64,000 nucleotides of DNA from Pisolithus tinctorius (Eukaryota > Basidiomycota > Agaricomycetes > Boletales > Pisolithaceae), in NCBI GenBank assembly GCA_024663395.1, contig JANFAH010000003.1:248001-312000 (forward strand), written 5' to 3'. The position numbers and the translations under genes are program-made. The notes below the pieces were generated by a model. That model was given only the letters and a program-made list of their open reading frames with translations. It was not told the DNA's origin and searched no databases. This document shows positions 33,984-44,990 of the stretch, piece by piece (position 1 is the stretch's first letter; each line of letters opens with the position of its first letter).

Positions 33984-34784
33984 TCATCCTGCATGGTTTT
34001 GGACCGACTGGCTGCGTCTTGCATGCTCTCCCCACTTGTAGTAAAGCCATTGTACCACACTGCATAGTTCCGCATCAACAGTCCTCTGTCCTGTCTCATA
34101 TGTTCTTGTACTCCATTGTAGAGACTGGGTTTCCCTATAGTAATGTTGCTGTAAGTGAAATGACACAGCATGAAAGAGAACTAATAAGCTGTCAAGCTCA
34201 ACATGTGAATCTCCATTGTCTCTCCTCCTTTGAATGATTTCTGTTGCTTCAAATGACCATCGATTGCCAGCGAACTGTGACACCACCCTTCGTACTCTTG
34301 TTGCCTCTCCCAGTCGCTCGTATGCACTTTGTACCTTTGGGCCCAATAGCCTTTGCCCATGCTCATTGTACAGTCCTGTAATGTCTAAGATATACAACAG
34401 TTCTCCATCTGTGACAAGAAACGCTTGTCCATCACTTCGAGAACAGACAATGGGGTCTGTGAGTCCATGTGGGTCGAATGGGGTGTTGAATGTGGATAGG
34501 ATGGATTCAGCATTGGGTGTGGGTGTGACATAGGGTCTGAGTGTCCATGTTGTGCAGTGATATTTGGTTGTGGCACATATGGGAAGGAGAGCATGGTGTA
34601 GAGATTCATTGGACCTTGCTGTCGCACTTTCAAGGTCTAGATTGGGTTCACTTGACATGGCAGAAGAGTAAGAGGGACAAGGGACGAGTCCCCCCCTGGT
34701 CCGGCTGTCTCTGGTCCCGGACACCTCCTGGGCATCATTATATGCATCAAACAGCTTCTCCAGATAGGGTAGTGCACCGGCCAT
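33984..34784 (-). CDS. Long frame within the array (266 aa), unknown
   Basis: Starts MAGALPYLEKLFDAYNDAQE, with central DPIVCSRSDGQAFLVTDGEL and RLGEATRVRRVVSQFAGNRW, and at the end VVQWLYYKWGEHAR, matching the YEWGEQ and RYEEWGEQ ends of other units. It fills the one long gap between intron-like blocks, so it may be the largest exon of a gene carried by the retroelement. No domain recognised. Confidence 0.45.
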   Translation of the reverse strand: MAGALPYLEKLFDAYNDAQEVSGTRDSRTRGGLVPCPSYSSAMSSEPNLDLESATARSNESLHHALLPICATTKYHCTTWTLRPYVTPTPNAESILSTFNTPFDPHGLTDPIVCSRSDGQAFLVTDGELLYILDITGLYNEHGQRLLGPKVQSAYERLGEATRVRRVVSQFAGNRWSFEATEIIQRRRDNGDSHVELDSLLVLFHAVSFHLQQHYYRETQSLQWSTRTYETGQRTVDAELCSVVQWLYYKWGEHARRSQSVQNHAG

Positions 34785-35498
34785 GACAGCTGCATCGATG
34801 ATGGCTCAGGTGCCCTCAACATCAACCTTGTAGTAGATGGAGGGGTCTCTCGCACCTTGCTGTAGTAAGGTAGCATGTATGATACATGTAATGCCTGATT
34901 TGTTCAATATATCCAACACGTCCCATTTGTCTGTGATCCTGGCTCTATAGAATGAGACGCCACTGTGTCTCTGCACAGTATCCAACCCAGGGACAGTATC
35001 TCCCCTCACTAGCCATTTGACAGTACATTGACCTATGAAACGGCCCCATACTGCCAGTGCGCCATAGCTCGAAGAGTCGTCAATACTTTGTAGAAACTTG
35101 TACTCCCTGAAATGACAAAGTCGTAAGTAAAATGCTTCGAAGAATAAGCTGAACCTTGGGCCATCGAGCCCACTCAGCCTGGTTTCAATACTCCTCGCAT
35201 CCTGCACCTCTCATAGCAACTCAGAGATCTGCTGCTGTGCTGCCATTTTCAGCTGTCTTCACATGCAAGTCTGCACAACCTCCTCGAACACTTCTCTTCA
35301 GATGTCTTGTAGTTGTCATAATTGTCACACTGTATATTGACATGTTCTTTCTTCGATGATGTCGTCCACTCTAGAATAATGTACTCATAAGTAAAACGCT
35401 GTGAAACAAGAATAAAAACCTGAGCCATCAGGCTCCATATTGATGCTTGTCAGACATCGTATCCTTGATGATTGCCGATGTAGCTTGAACCGTAGCAT

Positions 35499-36179
35499 TC
35501 ACACCTGTCCTGACTGCTCGCCCCATTCGTAGTAGCTCTGTTGGATCGCTTTGCATAGCTTCCCCTTGACGGTCCACTGACTTTCCTTGTAGGTCATCGC
35601 AGTCCATTGTGCCATGGCTGCTTGTATGTAGCTCGAGCATTGTCTCGCACATCTGTTTTTCCTAGAATAAGGTAGCTGTAAGTAAAATGTTCCGAAATCA
35701 AAACAAACTGATGAGCCATCGAGCTCAGTGTCCATGCTCTTCATGCCCCATCTCCTTCGAATGGTGCTTCCACTCTCATGTGGCCATTGACCCGTGCCAA
35801 TTCTAATTGTCATCTTCATTCCTTGTATCAAAATCGTCTGGATGTCCTCCAGTCTTCGCCATCTATACCCATTATCCCTAGTGTAGAAATGCCGTAAGTA
35901 AAATGCTATGAAATCGAAACAGAACCTTGGGCTGTCGAGCCCAGTACCTGTGCTCACTGCGTATCGTCTCCATTGAATGGCAAGTCTTGCCTTGTGTGGC
36001 CATCGATCTATGTCAAATGCCACTGTCGTCGCCCATAACCACTGTAGCTTCTGTACAATAATCCATAGAACATTGTATCCCTTAAAACATGGCTGCTGTA
36101 AGTATAAAGTTGCACAACCGAAATAAAAACTTGGGCCACTACATTCAGCACTCATGCTTGTTGAATGTCGTATCCTCAA
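35499..36179 (-). CDS. Read-through frame covering three array units (226 aa)
   Basis: Repeated motifs FCFDF.AFYL..FYTRDNGY, RRLEDIQTI and QWPHE recur per unit, each FYL/FYTR part lying in the intron-like block. It could be a repeat protein or an accidental reading through unspliced introns. The unit lengths (216, 203 bp) are not all multiples of three, which argues against a simple coding repeat. Confidence 0.3.
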   Translation of the reverse strand: MRIRHSTSMSAECSGPSFYFGCATLYLQQPCFKGYNVLWIIVQKLQWLWATTVAFDIDRWPHKARLAIQWRRYAVSTGTGLDSPRFCFDFIAFYLRHFYTRDNGYRWRRLEDIQTILIQGMKMTIRIGTGQWPHESGSTIRRRWGMKSMDTELDGSSVCFDFGTFYLQLPYSRKNRCARQCSSYIQAAMAQWTAMTYKESQWTVKGKLCKAIQQSYYEWGEQSGQV

Positions 36180-37532
36180 CAGTTGCTGTCATATATCAAT
36201 CTGTAGTCCTTGTGTTTGCCTTGCCATACTTCCTCACATCTCTCACCTGCAGATCATCATTGATCTTTGAATCACGATCACTGTTTGTCACAGATAGATA
36301 CCTTCCCTAAAACAAAGCCAGTGTGAGTACAATGTCTCGAAGTCAAAATTAAAAGCCAAGCCATCAAGCTCGTCCTGTGCGATCCCAATGGTTCCCTCAT
36401 GTCGTGCTTGCCCTCGTACCCTCGACGGTCGTTGTTGTAGATTGACACATAGTCATCACACTCGTTTCGCAGTATGTCTGGGTGTCTTTCGTCCATGGTC
36501 CTTTGTAGATCCTCATGCCGTGGTTGCACTGCATCATAGGTACCTCTCTACCCTAGAATAACGAAGGCATAAGTATAGCACCCTAAAACTGAAATTAAAC
36601 CTCGAGCTATTGAGCTCAGCTCCCACATCCATTGCGCTTTGTCTCCAATGAACAGTTGATCTAGCATCGTGCAGCCTTTGATCTGTATCCTGTGCCATTG
36701 TCATCATTGCCATTCTTGGTACTGCATTCGCTGTTCATCATAGATAGCTACCTTCCCTAGAATAGTGCAGATGTAAGTAAAATGTTTCTAAATCTAAACA
36801 AACCTGTGAGCTGTTGAGCTTGGTGCCTGCACTCCTCGTGTCTTGTCTCCATAGTACAGCGCATCCAATCTTGCCTGGCCATCAGTCCACACTCAGTGTA
36901 ATCATTGTCACCATTGTCATCGTTCCTTGTATTGCGATGGCCTGGATATCCTTCAGTCTTCGTCGTACATAGCCATTTTCCCTAGTGTAGAATAGACATG
37001 AGTAAAATGTACTGAAATCATAACAAACCTTTGCTCCGTTGAGCCCAGAACCCGCACTCCTCACGCCTCATCTCCACAAGATGGCTGTTCCAGCCTCACA
37101 TGGCTGTCACTCTGAGTCCAGCGCTGTTGTCATCCTTGCTCACACTCGTGTTGTTGTTGTCACTCTTGCCACCGTTGCTGTTGCTCATAGTCGTGGTAGC
37201 TTCCATATGGTACCTTGTTCGCCCCATTCTTCATATCTGATTGTCATGATCTTGTGCAGATGGCCTGTAACAGTAGAGTCATCAGTATGTAGTACTTGAG
37301 TGTGCATGGCCACAACGTGCTGAGCAGCCACGTGACTCTGCTTAGTCAACATCGCAGGACTTTCTGCGCAAGTCCTAATACTGAGTGCACACGTCAATTT
37401 GCTCAATGAATCCTCAAATAGAATATTTATTGCCGACACTGTGTGGCTGTGGAATATTTCGAGTGCAAGGGCATCTATCCTTGCTGTGTGCCTCAACATT
37501 TTGATTCACAAAACTTCTTCTGGCAGCTTCCT

Positions 37533-37979
37533 TCATATGACAAGCCTCAATGGCTCCTCAATCTGAATTCTTCTTGCAATAACCTTCGACTTGATGTGAT
37601 TCATGTGCTGCAGCACTCTGTGTGAGTCAATGACCTCTTTGTATGCCAACCTATCTGTTTTGGGACTGCCTGTGAGTGTTTCAAGCCCTTCAACTTCAAT
37701 TCCTGTGGGCTTTGGGTGTTCTTCAAGCCTTTTGGCTTTGAATTTGAGTGGAATCTTTGATATGAATAGGTCGTCAGTTAACTGATGTGTATATCTGCTG
37801 ACTGCAGGAATTCTGAGGCTGCTTCTTTCACTGCCTCGACCTCTGAAGTAGGACTCCTGTAGTGATACACCAGTAGCCATCAGAGAGACTTGACACAAAC
37901 AAAAAGAAAAACCCCTTTGAGAGTTGTAGTTTGCCTCGAATTCGAATGGGACCCTCATTGTGAGTGGTTCCTCCACCAA
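37533..37979 (-). CDS. Retroelement internal frame downstream of gag (148 aa), unknown
   Basis: MVEEPLTMRVPFEFEANYNS at the start; KTDRLAYKEVIDSHRVLQHM near the end. Lies between gag and the array, in the same orientation. No recognised domain, no protease-like DSG motif. Confidence 0.35.
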   Translation of the reverse strand: MVEEPLTMRVPFEFEANYNSQRGFSFCLCQVSLMATGVSLQESYFRGRGSERSSLRIPAVSRYTHQLTDDLFISKIPLKFKAKRLEEHPKPTGIEVEGLETLTGSPKTDRLAYKEVIDSHRVLQHMNHIKSKVIARRIQIEEPLRLVI

Positions 37980-38447
37980 TGTTGGTTCAACTCGCTTGAG
38001 CTCTACTGCTTCCTGTAACTCAGTAGTCAGTATTCAGTTCGTACTCAAAGAAAACTCTTCCATCTCAAAACAGGTTGCTGCAGCTGCTTTGACAAGCCTG
38101 CCAGGGCTTCAGTCCTCACTATTTGTCTTCTCGGGTGGGCTGTGTGGCTGTGTGCGACTTGTTGAAACTAACTTTGGTACTTTCTCGCACTCTATGTATC
38201 CTGATAACTCTGTAGATCCCTGTATACTGGATGTCAGTGAGTCATGTGTAGCTGTAGGCAGAAAACACTTTGTAGATAGATGTTGCTTGTCCAAACTCAA
38301 TTCTGGGTCACTTCGTGGCTCATAGTAGTCTCCTGTGCTTGTTCACACTCGCTCCAAGCAAAATCCTTTGTGTAGTAGTCGTGTTGCTGTGTATGTTACT
38401 TGCTGCATGGGCCATGGATCGTCCGAGTGTCACTGTTGATTGTCGTG

Positions 38448-38918
38448 TCACATTTTCTGAATGATTTTGTGCCAGAATTCCTTGTTGAAGCCTTGTACAT
38501 AGAGGTCTTCGAGCTTGTCAGCCTCAAGTTGCTTCAAAACCCATAGAAATGTTGCTAAATCTAGAAAATAGAGTCTGTAGTTCATCAGTTCTTCCTCTGT
38601 ACGAATTTCTCTTCTTGCTCGGCTGTCAACGAGGCTGTAAAGGTCATTCCTTGAGTACTGTTGATCCATTTTCCAGGACCCAGGATACAAATGCGCAATG
38701 GCCACCATGAATTTGGGCCAACTCAGCTGATCTTCGATGAATTCATACCATGAGTCCAAGACTTCACTGCTTGCATACCAGCAGACCCATTTCGCCCATT
38801 CTTGGTCATCGAAGCAATTCTCGTGCTCACAAAGACTTTGAACCTCTCCGAAATACCTAAAAAGGTCAGATGCATACCCCAAGAACCATGGTGCATCCCT
38901 CAAATGCCTTGGTGGCAT
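38448..38918 (-). CDS. Retrotransposon gag (156 aa)
   Basis: Starts MPPRHLRDAPWFLGYASDLF about 300 bp inside the 5' LTR. The pattern RYFGEVQSLCE...DDQEWAKWVCWYAS...FMVAIAHLYPGS...YSRNDLYSLV is that of fungal Gypsy-type gag capsid regions (short helical blocks, ALYPG motif). Ends at a stop after HKIIQKM; no zinc knuckle found. It is the only recognisable retrotransposon protein in the element and marks its orientation. It would need enzymes supplied by another element. Confidence 0.7.
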   Translation of the reverse strand: MPPRHLRDAPWFLGYASDLFRYFGEVQSLCEHENCFDDQEWAKWVCWYASSEVLDSWYEFIEDQLSWPKFMVAIAHLYPGSWKMDQQYSRNDLYSLVDSRARREIRTEEELMNYRLYFLDLATFLWVLKQLEADKLEDLYVQGFNKEFWHKIIQKM

Positions 38919-39191
38919 TCCCTTGAGTACTCTCGGCGCATTCTCACAGCTTCTTCGCAGAAATTCAACTATTAATTTGCCTTCAGACCTGCCTCTCGGC
39001 TTGAGGGATCTTCAACTTAGATACTTGCTCAACATTTGCTGCTCAAAAAATAGCTCTGAAAATTTCCCAAATTCCTGAGAGTAGATGGTAGCTAGAATCA
39101 AGACTCTGAATACTTAGCTTGTCCAACTCAACCCAGCAAAGACTTCATTTGGTGATAAAATGGTGGCTTCTTTCCCCAAAACGAACAGAAC

Positions 39192-39213
39192 CCCCCTCAT
39201 GGTGGGCTCCAGA
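39192..39213 (-). promoter_or_regulatory. Putative primer-binding site
   Basis: Complement reads TGGAGCCCACCATGAGG two bases inside the 5' LTR (which ends at 39214 on this strand). It resembles the TGGCGCCCACC type of Gypsy primer-binding sites. The tRNA is not identified. Confidence 0.5.
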
Positions 39214-39688
39214 TGTAGGAATAGGTAATAAGATGTACCTAGAAATAGTAATAGTCAGTAATGGGCGAGTTTAGTGCTCGACCCAAAAAGGGAGGTCCTG
39301 TTTCAAGAAAAGAAGAAGTAGTAAAATGTAAAAAATGCGAACTGAAAACAAATACTTAGCTCTGCCTGACCAATATCTCTTGCCAGTCCTCCTGGCACTT
39401 TGGGTACTCCCCAAAGTAATAAATATAACTTCAAAAACTTGCCGAATTGTGAGACAAAATCACCCTACTACTGAGGGCCTGTGACATGGATTGGTTCATT
39501 GTTATGGTAAACTGAACTTGCACGAATACAGCATGCATGCTTAGTCAGCAATGCGGCTGCTCGCCACTAAGTCCAGTGGTACAATGCAAAAAACAAAAGA
39601 AGGAAAACAAGACAAAGGAAAAAACTCTCCACCCCTGAACTCTTGACCCAGACAGCTTCTCCTAGGGAACTCAAACTCATTCCCTACA
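39214..39688 (-). repeat. 5' LTR of the gag-only element
   Basis: 475 bp, partner of 32308-32782. See the element entry for orientation and target duplication. Confidence 0.9.
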
Positions 39689-41144
39689 ATGGATGATACA
39701 TTTCTCTTTGATGGTACAAAAGATGATGTCATGCATGGTACTGCATGCACCATTCACAACCTTCCTGGTGACTGAAAGATTCTTGGTGATGAGAATGGGC
39801 ATCCCAGGGAACAAGGGAAGACAACCTAGGTAATCCTTAGACTCCTTCAGTCAGACCAGTGCCAAGTGTTCATCCTCTTCACCTGAGAGGTGCTGTCCAT
39901 TGCAGAAGTGTTCTGCATAATAGTACTGAAATGGCAAGTCAGCTTTGCAAGCAAAGGATTTTGCCATTTCTTCATTCCAGTGGTTGTGCGGTTGATGTTC
40001 ACCAAAAATGATTGGTGCATCAGAAAACTGCAAGAACTGCTCTTTACAAGTCCTATACAACTCTGGAAGTAACCTTAGTTGTAGGTGATGCCAATCAGAG
40101 GGTGGGTTAGATATTGCAGTGGTGGCAGAACCTATTCTTATCTGCCCAAGCATCTCAACAAATGTAGGATCCACTTTAGCCTGTTCATTTTGAATTAATT
40201 GTATGACATGAGTCAGCAATCTCCATAGAAATGCTCCAAATAATCATCATTGACTTTCCACAGTTTCAAACGAGCATCTCAATAAATTATTAATCACAGA
40301 ATGGGAATACAATGCAGTACCATTCACCAGACGAAGTTGTGCCATATTGCTGGCAAAGATTACATTGACCCCTCTGAAAGGCATGTCTTTTTTAGCATGT
40401 TTGCCTGCCTTTGCGAGACTGATTTGATTTGCAATATCAGATAGCAGCTCTGCAGATACCATAGACACCTCATCCAATACCAAATATGTGACATTGGAGT
40501 AGGGAGGCCCAGGGACAGGAGGTGAGGATACAGTCACAGCATGCTTAGTCAGATGGACACACATGCAGACACACAGAGGCACATGTACAGTTAGGATACA
40601 ATACACTACGAGCTCAGTTCATCCCACCAAAGTCAAGTCCAACCACTCCAACATGCCACCATATGTCTTGTAATTCATCCATATTGACATTTCAGACATC
40701 ACTCTTTCAACAAGTTCTTTCTTTTGCTAGGGAACAGGTATTCATGAGGGTAAGAGCATGAATTGTATATCCATCAATAAGACAAGCAGCACTACCTGTT
40801 GGTGCACTCAACAGGATCTTGCAGGACTGACCAAGCTGCTCAAAGGCATCAACGATCACTTGTATGACATGGATTTTCCCTGAGCCCCTGAGACCTGTAA
40901 GGAACATTAACATTTGTTTTGGGTCATTCTGCAGCATGTGTTCAATTACAATTGTAAAGGCATGTTGTTGCTCTGCATTGTCTTGTAAAGACCACTTCAT
41001 GATCATATGTGATAGAAACAACTCCCTATTAGTGTTCTTGGTCACTGACTCTGGAATGGATTGCTGAGACTGCAGGATGGTGACAGAGATGGCAGGAGAA
41101 TAGCCTTCATTGGCAGTGTGTGGTCGTTTCCAAATTCCTTTCAA
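39689..41144 (-). pseudogene. Helitron Pif1-type helicase, N-terminal and middle
   Basis: From 41144 down: FLTGLRGSGKIHVIQVIVDAF is the Walker A region with GSGKI (the Ser/Thr after Lys replaced by Ile), LLSAPTGSAACLIDGYTIHA is helicase motif Ia. After a break, YLVLDEVSMVSAELL is Walker B (DEVSM) at about 40500-40455, and MPFRGVNVIFASNMAQLRLV is the degraded GDF.QLPPV motif. Further down LPELYRTCKEQFL.. and PGIPILITKNLSVTRKVVNGA (about 39810-39740). Frames differ between blocks. The terminal motif is on the far side of the LTR element at 32043. Confidence 0.75.
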
Positions 41145-41183
41145 GTGACAATCATCGCAAGCTCTATTGGGACATTTTCATTT

Positions 41184-42214
41184 TCACTGGGAATTCATGT
41201 ATGTATTATGAAGTGAAATTTGATCCTCAATGCCAACTGAAATTTCCATGACACATTCATGGGTTGCAGAGGCTTGCCCATTTCCTTGGCATTGCTTGTG
41301 AAGTATGCAGGACATTGCAACAATGTCAACCTCATCCTGTGGTATCACAGGCATTGCAGAATCTATGTCATCATCACAAGCAAATGTCTGTGTGCCAGCA
41401 TCCAGTGCATGGTCCAAGCCTGAGTCCAAAATGAGCACCTCTTTCAACAACTCAACATCAAATTCACTGGAATGTGGCAAATGAAAAGATGCAGATGCTT
41501 TTGCATGTAATGCCTTGGAGTTGTAATCATCACAAACTGTATCCTTCGCATCCTTACACTCCAATTCAATTATGAAGTTTGATATCATGTGTGAAGATGT
41601 CTCTGAAAACTGGTAAGCATCAAAAGCTTCTGTCCAGCTGGTGTAATTCTGTAGCAGGTCAGAGGGTTTATACCATGGCTGGAAAAGAAGTAACATGGCA
41701 CAGCAGAACTCTTCCATGTGGAAGTTGGATCTCCATGGCAAAGGTATGGAATCACCTATCAGAACCAGTACAACAAATGTATTGCAGATACAGAGCTTGT
41801 GTGTAGCATACTGTGGTGAGTATGGTCCACGAAAGGAGCTCAAAATCTATGAGAGTACACTGGACATTTAGCAGCAGCAGTAGAAGTTTCACCCCTGTCC
41901 CCAGAGTGTGCATCATGAGTTCATTCAGCCTTGCTTGAAGTCTGCTTCACCTTTTCCATTTGTTCCAGGAATTGCCATAGGGACATACCATCAAAGGGGG
42001 CAATGGTGGGTCGCATTAAGTAGTCCTGTGTCTCAGACACCACTGACAATGAACTGTTGGATGTGTGTGCTATACATGTAGACCCACAAACATAATCTGG
42101 ACAATCAGCCAAGGATCTTGCACTACACTGACATTTGCCATCAATGTGAACCTCATGAGCAATGCTTATGTTGACAAACTCATGAAAGCAAATGGTGAGA
42201 AACTCATGACCCAT
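41184..42214 (-). pseudogene. Helitron linker between Rep and helicase
   Basis: Open minus-strand frames 41921-42214 (MGHEFLTICFHEFVNISIAH) and 41184-41843 (MLLLFQPWYKPSDLLQNYTS, with WTEAFDAYQF). The FQPWYKPSDL..WTEAF pattern is the block that precedes the helicase in mushroom Helitrons. One stop near 41920. Confidence 0.65.
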
Positions 42215-44064
42215 TGTGAGTCAAGGTATGGAAAGCTGGTATAAACCAAACAAATTCAACACAAAAGACAAATGTAGAGCGAGTGGTGGTTTGCCTCCAT
42301 GGAACCTGGAGTGCAGAAAAACCTGTATGTGTGGGGGGGACTTCAAGTAGAGGGTGCTCCTGGTGCAAGTCATTGACAAGTTACACAGGAGTAGACAAGC
42401 AAGTGAAGACTGGATGGGGGATGCTGAACAGAGTGAAGGTGTTCAGCTGAAAGGACTTCTGAAATGATGGACCTTGATAGAACATGCTCCTGGCACAAGT
42501 CATCAACAAGTTATGCAGGAGTGGAGGGATGACTAAGCAAGACTGCTGACTAAGAGTGGAGGAAGCTTCAGATAAATGATGGAGGTAGATAGACCCCTTC
42601 ATAGAGCCTCAACTACCAAGGATGATGGATGGTGACAGATAGACTCTTCTGAATGAGCCTCAACTGTCAACAATGAGATATGCACTGAACTGACTGCTGA
42701 GTGAATGGCTTCTGGTTCACTGGGGTGTAGCTAAGTACATGAGGGTTTATATACTGTGGGGGGAGTGCAGCCTGTGACAAACAAGGCACAAATGCTTGGT
42801 AAGTAATGAGTAAGGACTGAGTAATCATGATGAGTAAGCAAGAAATGAAAAGTAAGCAAGCAAAGAGGATTGGTAAGTATTGGCAATAAATGAGTCAAGG
42901 ATAGCCAAAATATCACAAAATGAGTCAAATGGAGTCAGAAACTGAGTAAGCACACTGATATCACATTAGGGGGTGGCAATGCAAGTCAGATCTTGGTGGA
43001 GACATCTCTAGATCCAAAGATGGCATGACAGATGGATGGTGTTTCCAGACAAGGAAGTATTAACTCCAGAATTGAAGGGCATGAGTCAGGCATCAAAGGG
43101 GCTAGGGCATTGGGGTCTGTGGGGCAACAGGAGCATATGCAATTGCATCTCCCACCCTTTCATCCTCTCAGCAAAGTTAACAAAAACTTCATGAATGGGG
43201 CTCTGATGGAGGAGGAGGAGAAGGGGGGATGTCTTCTGCTGGATCTTGCAGTAAGAAGGCAAGATGCATGTCATACTTGTCATGGATGCGATCAGGGAGG
43301 CTGGAGAACAGTAGATTGTACTGCAGCTGTTGCAACACAGAAAGAATGATGGACAAGATTGGAATAAAGATGGTGCAGGGAGCAGGGAGGAACAATCCAT
43401 ATGCTTCATCAAGAGGGGAGACCAAGATGACCACATAAGACCTTTCTAACCAAGTGACAGACCTGAGGTGACCAAAGAATGTCCTTCTGGAAGTCATACT
43501 GACAAGGAGAACACATTGACCAAGCTGCATGGGATGAGACAGGGCTGACAATGACAGGATGAACCAGGGGGCTTCAGGACAGAAGCTGGTGGGAATGCCT
43601 GGCAGATACATGTAGCCACTGTCTCTGGCAAATGAGACAAGCAAGACGATCAACAAAGAGGTGGCCATGATTGATGGACTTAGCAAAATGAGCATATGGA
43701 GTGCTGTAGAAATGCATAGGGTGCAAGGATCCTCTCCAAATTTGGAAGGCAGAATCGCATGGCTGAGCACTTTAAGCAAGTGTGAGAACAGAGTCGATAT
43801 CTTTGGAAATGGCAGAGATATGATGAAAACTGGAATGCTGTACACGGGTGCTAAAAACTTTTAATGCATGCTTAACTTGCTTCCTCTTTTCTCTTTAGCA
43901 CTGAAGATTCATTCTTGTGTGAAGGATGACTGCTCACATCTGGCAGTCTTTCTATGCATGAGGCCTTTAGTCTTCATCTGCATGCATGGGCATTGTGCAC
44001 AACTTGTCGACGAGTTAGGCAGAGTCAGCTGTAACCATGTCCACAACACCTTTGGTGTGTGACA
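42215..44064 (-). mobile_element. 1.85 kb solo-LTR-like repeat, copy E2
   Basis: Inverted copy of E1 (TGTGAGTC at 42215, GTGTGACA at 44064). It interrupts the Helitron Rep domain just after NMDVKFIGS. Coding on the other side resumes well downstream, so a segment that should contain the Rep tyrosines is missing. Flanks (reading its own strand) TCGG and ATGG do not match fully, consistent with a deletion next to the insertion. It contains the 218-aa frame at 43189-43845 and a TATA box near 42755. CpG mostly lost. Confidence 0.7.
43189..43845 (-). CDS. Conserved ORF inside repeat E2 (218 aa)
   Basis: Homologue of the E1 frame, but starting in the other upstream frame (MYSIPVFIISLPFPKISTLF) because of a small deletion, then joining GYMYLPGIPTS, SMTSRRTFFGHLR, DIPPSPPPPSEPHS. 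It keeps open reading despite loss of most CpG. Function unknown. Confidence 0.4.
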   Translation of the reverse strand: MYSIPVFIISLPFPKISTLFSHLLKVLSHAILPSKFGEDPCTLCISTALHMLILLSPSIMATSLLIVLLVSFARDSGYMYLPGIPTSFCPEAPWFILSLSALSHPMQLGQCVLLVSMTSRRTFFGHLRSVTWLERSYVVILVSPLDEAYGLFLPAPCTIFIPILSIILSVLQQLQYNLLFSSLPDRIHDKYDMHLAFLLQDPAEDIPPSPPPPSEPHS

Positions 44065-44069
44065 CCGAA

Positions 44070-44990
44070 CCAATGAACTTAACATCCATGTTACATTGGA
44101 GTAGAAACAATATAATATCATTATAATTGTTTACATGTGGATGAAGTCATTGAAGAAGAATGGACTGTGTTTCAGGATCAACATAGGACTGTGTGTGAAC
44201 AGACCCATCGATTTGCATCTGACAATTCTCATCGCCAGGTTCTTCTCCAGGATGAAGATGCTTAAAACATGTAGGCATGTGTTCATGCCAATTACACTCT
44301 ATAGCAAGGCACCATACAAATTTGTGAAAAGTGTCCTCAAAGGCACTCTCCTCCATTTGCACAATTTGAGGAGGCAATTGTAGATGGGGATCTGGCTCAT
44401 CATCTCATCAGATAGGCTTTGCAGGATTTGTTATCGTATTGTCCAAGTCATCAGGTGTGCTCCCAGGAAGTTCACACTTAATAACATCCTCTAACCAGCC
44501 AAAAAGCAGGGATTCAAACTGTTCATTGCCCAACATTAGCTGTCGCAAGCGCTCTGGATTCAGATGACCATCTACCCATAGTAACAGATGGCAATGAAGT
44601 GTCCCTCTTCCTTGAGCCTTGACCATTCCATAGTAACCCATGCACTTTCCAAACAACCTGACACCCTTGTTAAACTTCACGATGATGTCTATAAAACCCT
44701 GAATAATGACATCAAAGGCCTTTGCAGCAGCACCAGGATGTGATGCCATGAAAACAGCACAGTTGTATGCACTCAACAGCTGCCACTGTGAGACATCCAT
44801 ACCCCTGTAGTGAGCAACAAGGATGTTAGTCACATCATGTGGATTCAATGTCAAAAAGAATGCAGGGGTACCAAGACAGTGCATCAAAGAATGAATCTCA
44901 TTGTGCCAGCATAACTTATAGCTGTCACTGCCTGGCAGCAACCAACAGATCACATTTAATTCCTGAAACAATCATAAAGCCCCCCTCTCA
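44070..44990 (-). pseudogene. Helitron Rep (HUH endonuclease) domain
   Basis: Minus frame: VICWLLPGSDSYKLCWHNEI, SLMHCLGTPAFFLTLNPHDV, YYGMVKAQGRGTLHCHLLLW (H-C-H of the HUH motif intact, about 44625-44585), then after a stop MPPQIVQMEE, CFKHLHPGEEPGDENCQM, YVDPETQSILLQ and NMDVKFIGS. The HUH site cleaves single-stranded DNA at the element ends. The downstream block with the catalytic tyrosines is gone at repeat E2, so Rep is inactive. Confidence 0.75.

Larger units (their letters stand above)
33240..37030 (-). repeat. Tandem array of ~200-290-bp units with 47-49-nt intron-like blocks
   Basis: On the minus strand, about 13 units each contain a block GTTTGT or similar, then TTTTACTTAC, then TTCTAG. 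Block edges on the plus strand start at about 33584, 33857, 34133, 35105, 35371, 35661, 35876, 36079, 36307, 36553, 36757 and 36982, with a weaker one at 33269. Spacing is 203-291 bp except for a ~970-bp gap at 34133-35105. The block looks exactly like a short fungal intron (GT, ACTTAC branch, AG). The intervening ~150-200 bp segments share words such as GAGCTCGATGGCTCA and YEWGE-type codons. Some read through as protein (35499-36179), so coding versus non-coding is open. Confidence 0.65.
32308..39688 (-). mobile_element. Gag-only LTR retrotransposon, complete with both LTRs
   Basis: Two LTRs of 475 bp each (32308-32782, 39214-39688), TGTAGGAAT...ATTCCCTACA, closely similar. Flanks ACGG (32304-32307) and ATGG (39689-39692) are a 4-bp duplication with one CpG transition. 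Orientation is minus: just inside the 39214 LTR the complement reads TCTGGAGCCCACCATGAGG, like a tRNA primer-binding site, and gag follows at 38918. The interior lacks protease, integrase, RT and RNase H, so it is non-autonomous. Instead it holds about 13 repeats of an intron-like block. CpG is retained. It sits in the Helitron helicase gene. Confidence 0.85.
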
